33,515 nt of DNA, from the IMG/VR virus record IMGVR_UViG_3300048121_000571, positions 1 through 33,515 of that record; one strand, 5' to 3'. Source of the stretch: a virus. Position 1 is the stretch's first letter. The number at the start of each line of letters is the position of its first letter. A model generated the notes under the pieces. It worked only from the letters and a program-made list of their open reading frames with translations. It had not been told where the DNA came from and did not search any database. The position numbers and the translations under genes were made by a program. This document shows, one piece after another, positions 31,301 through 33,515 of the stretch.

Positions 31301-31321
31301 AATTATATGTTCTATTACCAT
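28307..31321 (-). CDS. Large tail / tail-tip structural protein, 1004 aa
   Basis: This is the largest gene. The N-terminus (EHIIAGYSIPHNEGAVPLTK, then DVNDPQKRLTDFSKTITIPE) and beta-rich body match the large tail proteins found before the tape measure gene in Bacteroidota phages, probably forming the tail tip or baseplate hub. The C-terminal part (850-1004) is beta-rich and Asn/Ser-rich (KQSLNSKNSLIVGSDNVSAM), as in fibre-attachment regions. It overlaps the 419-aa gene by 7 bases and the tape measure gene by one. No enzymatic motif is seen. Confidence 0.72.
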   Translation of the reverse strand: MVIEHIIAGYSIPHNEGAVPLTKEAYDVNDPQKRLTDFSKTITIPENKVVNQIFEHAFDVNIYLQTFNPNLKTSYQIIQDGVTAIDGYCQLKSIKNVDGLINYEIQATGKIGDLFEKIRGKYLEDLDLSSLNHTWNRTNIQNSWTATIGQGYVYPMIDLGGRTSYGNWALEDFKPAIYVKQYIDTILTEAGFTYDSTFFNSDLFKRLIIPYGSGKILLDNADILCKEFNVKRNTTQTIQCQNINDISNLQNSIVLFDEDNSLSGYQKRVIADGGVVESLACAEAVFDFTEDFYNTCTDEFDTATGKYVATDPNKMSFQGLLNLNLLYTESSQNETDQLNYFSQPSPDILTDSFRGYLNAYLVEELNGAYKIVDSMKFDITTELESNPLSGVPVGITIGDLPFQTGQIDVQAGGKYFLAFGGLEVYATQLLNVNSLVLNRLITRVNSADFQVLIQADSTFASTFLETEIGIGDTMLTKAVIPKQIKQTDLLSSIIKRFNLYVEYDAIDANKLIIETRDGFLTDERVNLDSKVDRSKDYKIVPMGALNSNRFIFKDQLDKDYHNDAYNKVNDEVYGQLTLNVENDFIDADKQITTIFAPTPLESIPNVGRIISSMRFVNEQNQQVDATAKIRLLYWGGLLDPKDVWSFAGQLTFTYPYAGHLDNPYNPTFDLNWFVPKQLYYDFSYGNKFTLAYSNNNCYNIYWKKYIEEITDKNSKILECFLSLRPYDYQELNFRKNYYIDGSYWRLLKVEDFDAMSEDTTKCMFLKVEPKDAFVPEVKNINRGKDDFTDDTPVPTGDMLVSPNGNSGTGQDTLQFGDSVKGGTRSIVASSNVKQSLNSKNSLIVGSDNVSAMADNLALINSPLIESNRPDETYINGLFAEKLKTLVLPFDVLTNLETELEVLPPLPDNEFYEVTRGYVRLKGNAAIGGTHQVDIVEDDETEHLLAKVPAAFFGTDNNTDLLEIAAHNTTPIHFGSGLKVTTNNNMTFEPDTSLIINLVYRIIKL

Positions 31322-32574
31322 TGTCGCTTATCGCTATTATCAACTTCCATACTAACTTCCATACTATACACTTGACCATTTTCGCTTTTAGCGTGTTCAA
31401 ATGTGCTACCAGTTACGTTAACTGCCATAAAGTTGCTACCATTTTTCCAGAAAACCTCTGGAGAAGAAAACAAGTCCTCTAAGGCAGTTACCTCAAAGTC
31501 CTTTAGTAATCTACTATTTAATCTGTAATTGTCTTTTAAAGACGTATGGAATGCTCTCTTACGTTGCGCATAGGTATTATGAGTTATGCTACTTGCTCCT
31601 ATTGTGCGAGTATTGTATTTAGCAAAGTTCTTTGTAATATTTGTAGTCTGGTTTGATTTGCCACTAAATGTAAAGCTATCATATCCACCCTTTCTATTTA
31701 ACCAATGTAGCTCATAATCTGTATAGGTATTTTCGCAGTCATCTATTTCAAACATTATGGTTTTAGTAGCCCATACGTCCTCAGTAAAGTTTAATATCCT
31801 TAAAGCATAATATTTTACATTTGTCATTACTGGTGTTGTACCCCAACTATGCGAAGCAATCTCAGAAGCACCCACATCAAGCGTATATAACCCAGCAGTA
31901 TTTGCAGCAGTCATTGTAGTCGATAGAATAGTTGTAAATGTACTATCTAATGTTTGTAGGTATATTTTATATGCGTCAGTAAGACCTCCCCTCATAATCC
32001 AAGACGCTTGATATTTTTGTGTAGACCTTACCTTTAAAAAGTTGTTAGACTTACCTAAATTAAACCACTCAGCATCTTGCTCAAATCCATTTAGAAACTC
32101 TTTGTCAGTTTCAGCAGAAGCGTCTTCAATACTCCAGTTATAATAGTCTTTTGTACTACCAGATAAGTCTGCCCATTCAATATACTTAGGTGACGAGTTC
32201 CAGCTATCAAAAGTATTGCCACTTACTGCACTACCTTGTAACGCACCACTATAATACTCTTGAAAAGCTATTTTAAAGTCATTTAAGGCACTTTGTGATA
32301 TATCTACAGTATCTCCAGTTAGAATAGAGTAATCGCTGCTTACAAACGATTGTATGATATTCTGTATATCTGTTACAACTTGTGTAGCAGAGGGTATTGT
32401 ATTTAGCTGAAGAGTAGCAATCTTTGTATTATCTCCAGTCGGGTCAGTAAATAAACTTGCTATTACCTTAAATCCACTCTCAGAAGTATTTGTACTATTG
32501 ACTAGATATTCAATAGGGGCAAAGCTAGGCTCTGGTATATTGGTTGTCGGTTGGTCTTGTATTGTAAGTGCCAT
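31315..32574 (-). CDS. Tail / baseplate structural protein, 419 aa
   Basis: This beta-rich 419-aa protein begins MALTIQDQPTTNIPEPSFAP and has DYELHWLNRKGGYDSFTFSG (about 287-306), a motif of distal tail or baseplate proteins in Bacteroidota phages. The end (LFSSPEVFWKNGSNFMAVNV) resembles parts of distal-tail proteins. It is the first gene of the tail unit, after a terminator and directly after the late element at 32575-32616. The next gene overlaps it by seven bases. Confidence 0.68.
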   Translation of the reverse strand: MALTIQDQPTTNIPEPSFAPIEYLVNSTNTSESGFKVIASLFTDPTGDNTKIATLQLNTIPSATQVVTDIQNIIQSFVSSDYSILTGDTVDISQSALNDFKIAFQEYYSGALQGSAVSGNTFDSWNSSPKYIEWADLSGSTKDYYNWSIEDASAETDKEFLNGFEQDAEWFNLGKSNNFLKVRSTQKYQASWIMRGGLTDAYKIYLQTLDSTFTTILSTTMTAANTAGLYTLDVGASEIASHSWGTTPVMTNVKYYALRILNFTEDVWATKTIMFEIDDCENTYTDYELHWLNRKGGYDSFTFSGKSNQTTNITKNFAKYNTRTIGASSITHNTYAQRKRAFHTSLKDNYRLNSRLLKDFEVTALEDLFSSPEVFWKNGSNFMAVNVTGSTFEHAKSENGQVYSMEVSMEVDNSDKRQW

Positions 32575-32616
32575 CTATTTATATATACTAAAATAGACAG
32601 ATAAATTTAGGGTAAT
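32575..32616 (-). promoter_or_regulatory. Late promoter-like element B (before tail gene)
   Basis: On the minus strand ATTACCC (32610-32616), 21 bases, then GTATATATAAATAG (32575-32588) abutting the ATG at 32574. It matches element A with one difference in the 14-base part. The element sits just after the terminator at 32618-32643. Confidence 0.55.
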
Positions 32617-32617
32617 A

Positions 32618-32643
32618 AAAAAACCCCCATATCTGAGGGCTTT
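32618..32643 (-). terminator. Terminator after the 78-aa gene
   Basis: On the minus strand AAAGCCCTC pairs with GGGGGTTTT over a short loop (with G-U pairs) and is followed by a run of T. It closes the one-gene unit and lies 67 bases beyond its stop codon. Confidence 0.78.
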
Positions 32644-32709
32644 CTAAACGTATTACTTGTGGGGCTTCCACTTTTTCATACGTTAATTTGTTTTAGGTTT
32701 TAGGTTTTA

Positions 32710-32946
32710 TTATATCCAGTTCATTTCTAAAAAATAATGATAAGCTAATACGTGACTATGAAAAGTCCATAATCTATCAGTTGGGCTAAAACATCTCGTC
32801 ATACCATATCTACTATCGCCTTTGTCATCACAAGTTCTAATGTATAGACCATTTAGTTTAAAGATACTTTCAATATCTTCTTTCGTAAAATTATCTCTAA
32901 TTTCTCTTACAGTCATTTCTTTTGGTTGTTTAATTGTGTTGTTCAT
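32710..32946 (-). CDS. Hypothetical 78-aa protein in an independent cassette
   Basis: This acidic to neutral 78-aa protein starts MNNTIKQPKEMTVREIRDNF and has GLYIRTCDDKGDSRYGMTRC and a C-terminal WTFHSHVLAYHYFLEMNWI. No family is recognised. It has its own consensus promoter (32975-33005) and terminator (32618-32643), and is placed between the neck gene and the tail gene, like a 'moron' inserted in a structural block. It is likely expressed early from the host polymerase rather than with the structural genes. Confidence 0.75.
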   Translation of the reverse strand: MNNTIKQPKEMTVREIRDNFTKEDIESIFKLNGLYIRTCDDKGDSRYGMTRCFSPTDRLWTFHSHVLAYHYFLEMNWI

Positions 32947-32974
32947 TTTGTTATTGTGTTTGTTATTATGTGTA

Positions 32975-33005
32975 CAAAGTTAATACAAAATATTAGAATA
33001 CAAAA
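32975..33005 (-). promoter_or_regulatory. Consensus Bacteroidota promoter of the 78-aa gene
   Basis: On the minus strand TTTTG (33001-33005) is followed by an 18-base spacer and TAACTTTG (32975-32982), a full match to TTTG / TAnnTTTG. The ATG at 32946 lies 28 bases after the box, giving a short leader rich in A. Confidence 0.82.
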
Positions 33006-33012
33006 CTTTTTT

Positions 33013-33515
33013 TTAATCTTCAAGGGCTACATTCAAAACATACTTTCTAAACTCAGCTAATAATTCAGCTTCTAAATCTAGTATAGTTTGGTCATTTATT
33101 GCTTTACTATAAAAGTCTGTTTTATCCAAACCATAATTATATATGCTTCTTGCTATAACAAAAGCTATTGACTTTCTTATATCCTCAGCATCTCTACGCT
33201 TACCAGATTTTGTATTTGTGCCAGAATAATTTCTTTTAGGCTTTATGTCTGAAAATTTACTTATACCTCTGTTAAGCATAAATTTGCGTATAGCTGAGAT
33301 AGGTGGCATTTTGTTAGTATATTTAAACCTACTTATACCAGTATTGTATTTAGCTCCGCTTACTCCCTCGTCAATAAATTGATAGTATGGTGGCATTGAT
33401 ATCTGTACTTTAAATCCACTTGCAGTAATTGTTACTGGCTGCTGATTTAATTCGCCTATACTTTGTACAGTCTTACCACTTGCTACTTTATTAGCTATAT
33501 ATAGATTTTTTTCTA
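33013..33515 (-). CDS. HK97 gp10-like neck/tail-completion protein, C-terminal part
   Basis: The frame is open from the right edge to the stop at 33013 and joins the part at 1-222. The second copy of the terminal repeat (33361-33515) duplicates bases 1-155. The full protein is 189 aa. Residues 63-75 read MPPYYQFIDEGVS, followed by MPPISAIRKFMLNRGI (about 92-107) and a basic/helical C-terminus (GKRRDAEDIRKSIAFVIARS). The proline-rich turn and helix match small neck proteins. It ends just before the promoter of the 78-aa gene. Confidence 0.6.
   Translation of the reverse strand, partial: EKNLYIANKVASGKTVQSIGELNQQPVTITASGFKVQISMPPYYQFIDEGVSGAKYNTGISRFKYTNKMPPISAIRKFMLNRGISKFSDIKPKRNYSGTNTKSGKRRDAEDIRKSIAFVIARSIYNYGLDKTDFYSKAINDQTILDLEAELLAEFRKYVLNVALED
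33361..33515. repeat. Right copy of 155-bp terminal direct repeat
   Basis: This is identical to bases 1-155 except T at 33487 in place of C at 127. It marks the closure point of the circular genome. Confidence 0.95.

Noticed and set aside
1-33515. tRNA genes, CRISPR arrays, insertion sequences, integrase or lysogeny repressor
   Set aside because: No cloverleaf, regular repeat-spacer pattern, transposase or recombinase motif was found by reading; a tRNA scan would be decisive for the first.

Overview
The window looks like one complete, circularly closed tailed-phage genome (Caudoviricetes). The first 155 bases recur as the last 155 with one mismatch, so the unit is about 33,360 bp and one gene runs across the junction. 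The tape measure, tail tube and tail assembly chaperone genes, with no visible sheath, suggest a siphovirus. The host is probably a member of Bacteroidota, most likely Flavobacteriia: promoters fit the TTTG / TAnnTTTG pattern, start codons are preceded by A-rich leaders rather than Shine-Dalgarno sites, and the DNA is strongly AT-rich. I see no integrase, repressor, tRNA or CRISPR array, so a virulent lifestyle is likely but not proven.

Layout. A 60-bp divergent region (9096-9156) separates two transcription units. Leftward from 9095 come a replication initiator with a repeat- and G/C-run-rich linker, a DnaB-like ATPase, an HNH protein, a PAPS-reductase-like PP-loop enzyme, a DUF1599/Nmad1 protein, an SSB-like protein, a sigma-like/glycosyltransferase fusion, a ParB-like protein and an ABC-ATPase/GNAT fusion. 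Packaging genes (TerS, TerL), a tail assembly chaperone with a clear -1 frameshift site, and a gp10-like neck gene that crosses the contig ends follow. Rightward from 9157 is a compact early unit: a RusA-like resolvase, several small genes, an ERF annealing protein, a YqaJ/RecB-like exonuclease, a protein with a DnaA domain IV, an exported transglycosylase-like protein, two membrane proteins with spanin-like topology and a PD-(D/E)XK nuclease.

The rest, about 33.0 kb down to 14.2 kb on the minus strand, is structure and lysis, in an unusual order with most tail genes before the head genes: tail protein, 1004-aa tail protein, tape measure, protease-scaffold fusion, major capsid protein, tail tube, multi-domain portal, connectors, two related fibres with LamG-like ends, holin, a short TTG-start gene, M15 endolysin and a second PD-(D/E)XK nuclease that converges on the rightward unit. 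A one-gene cassette with its own promoter and terminator (78 aa, 32710-32946) interrupts the structural block.

The most interesting points are: (1) the 2.4-7.0 kb cluster pairing ParB, ABC-GNAT, glycosyltransferase, Nmad1 and PP-loop enzyme, a candidate DNA-modification or anti-defence island; (2) the sigma-like/glycosyltransferase fusion; (3) a possible origin inside the initiator gene; (4) two separate lysis-type gene sets; (5) two leaderless-promoter signatures of identical geometry and a shared element ahead of two structural operons; (6) several conserved-looking small genes of about 50 codons.
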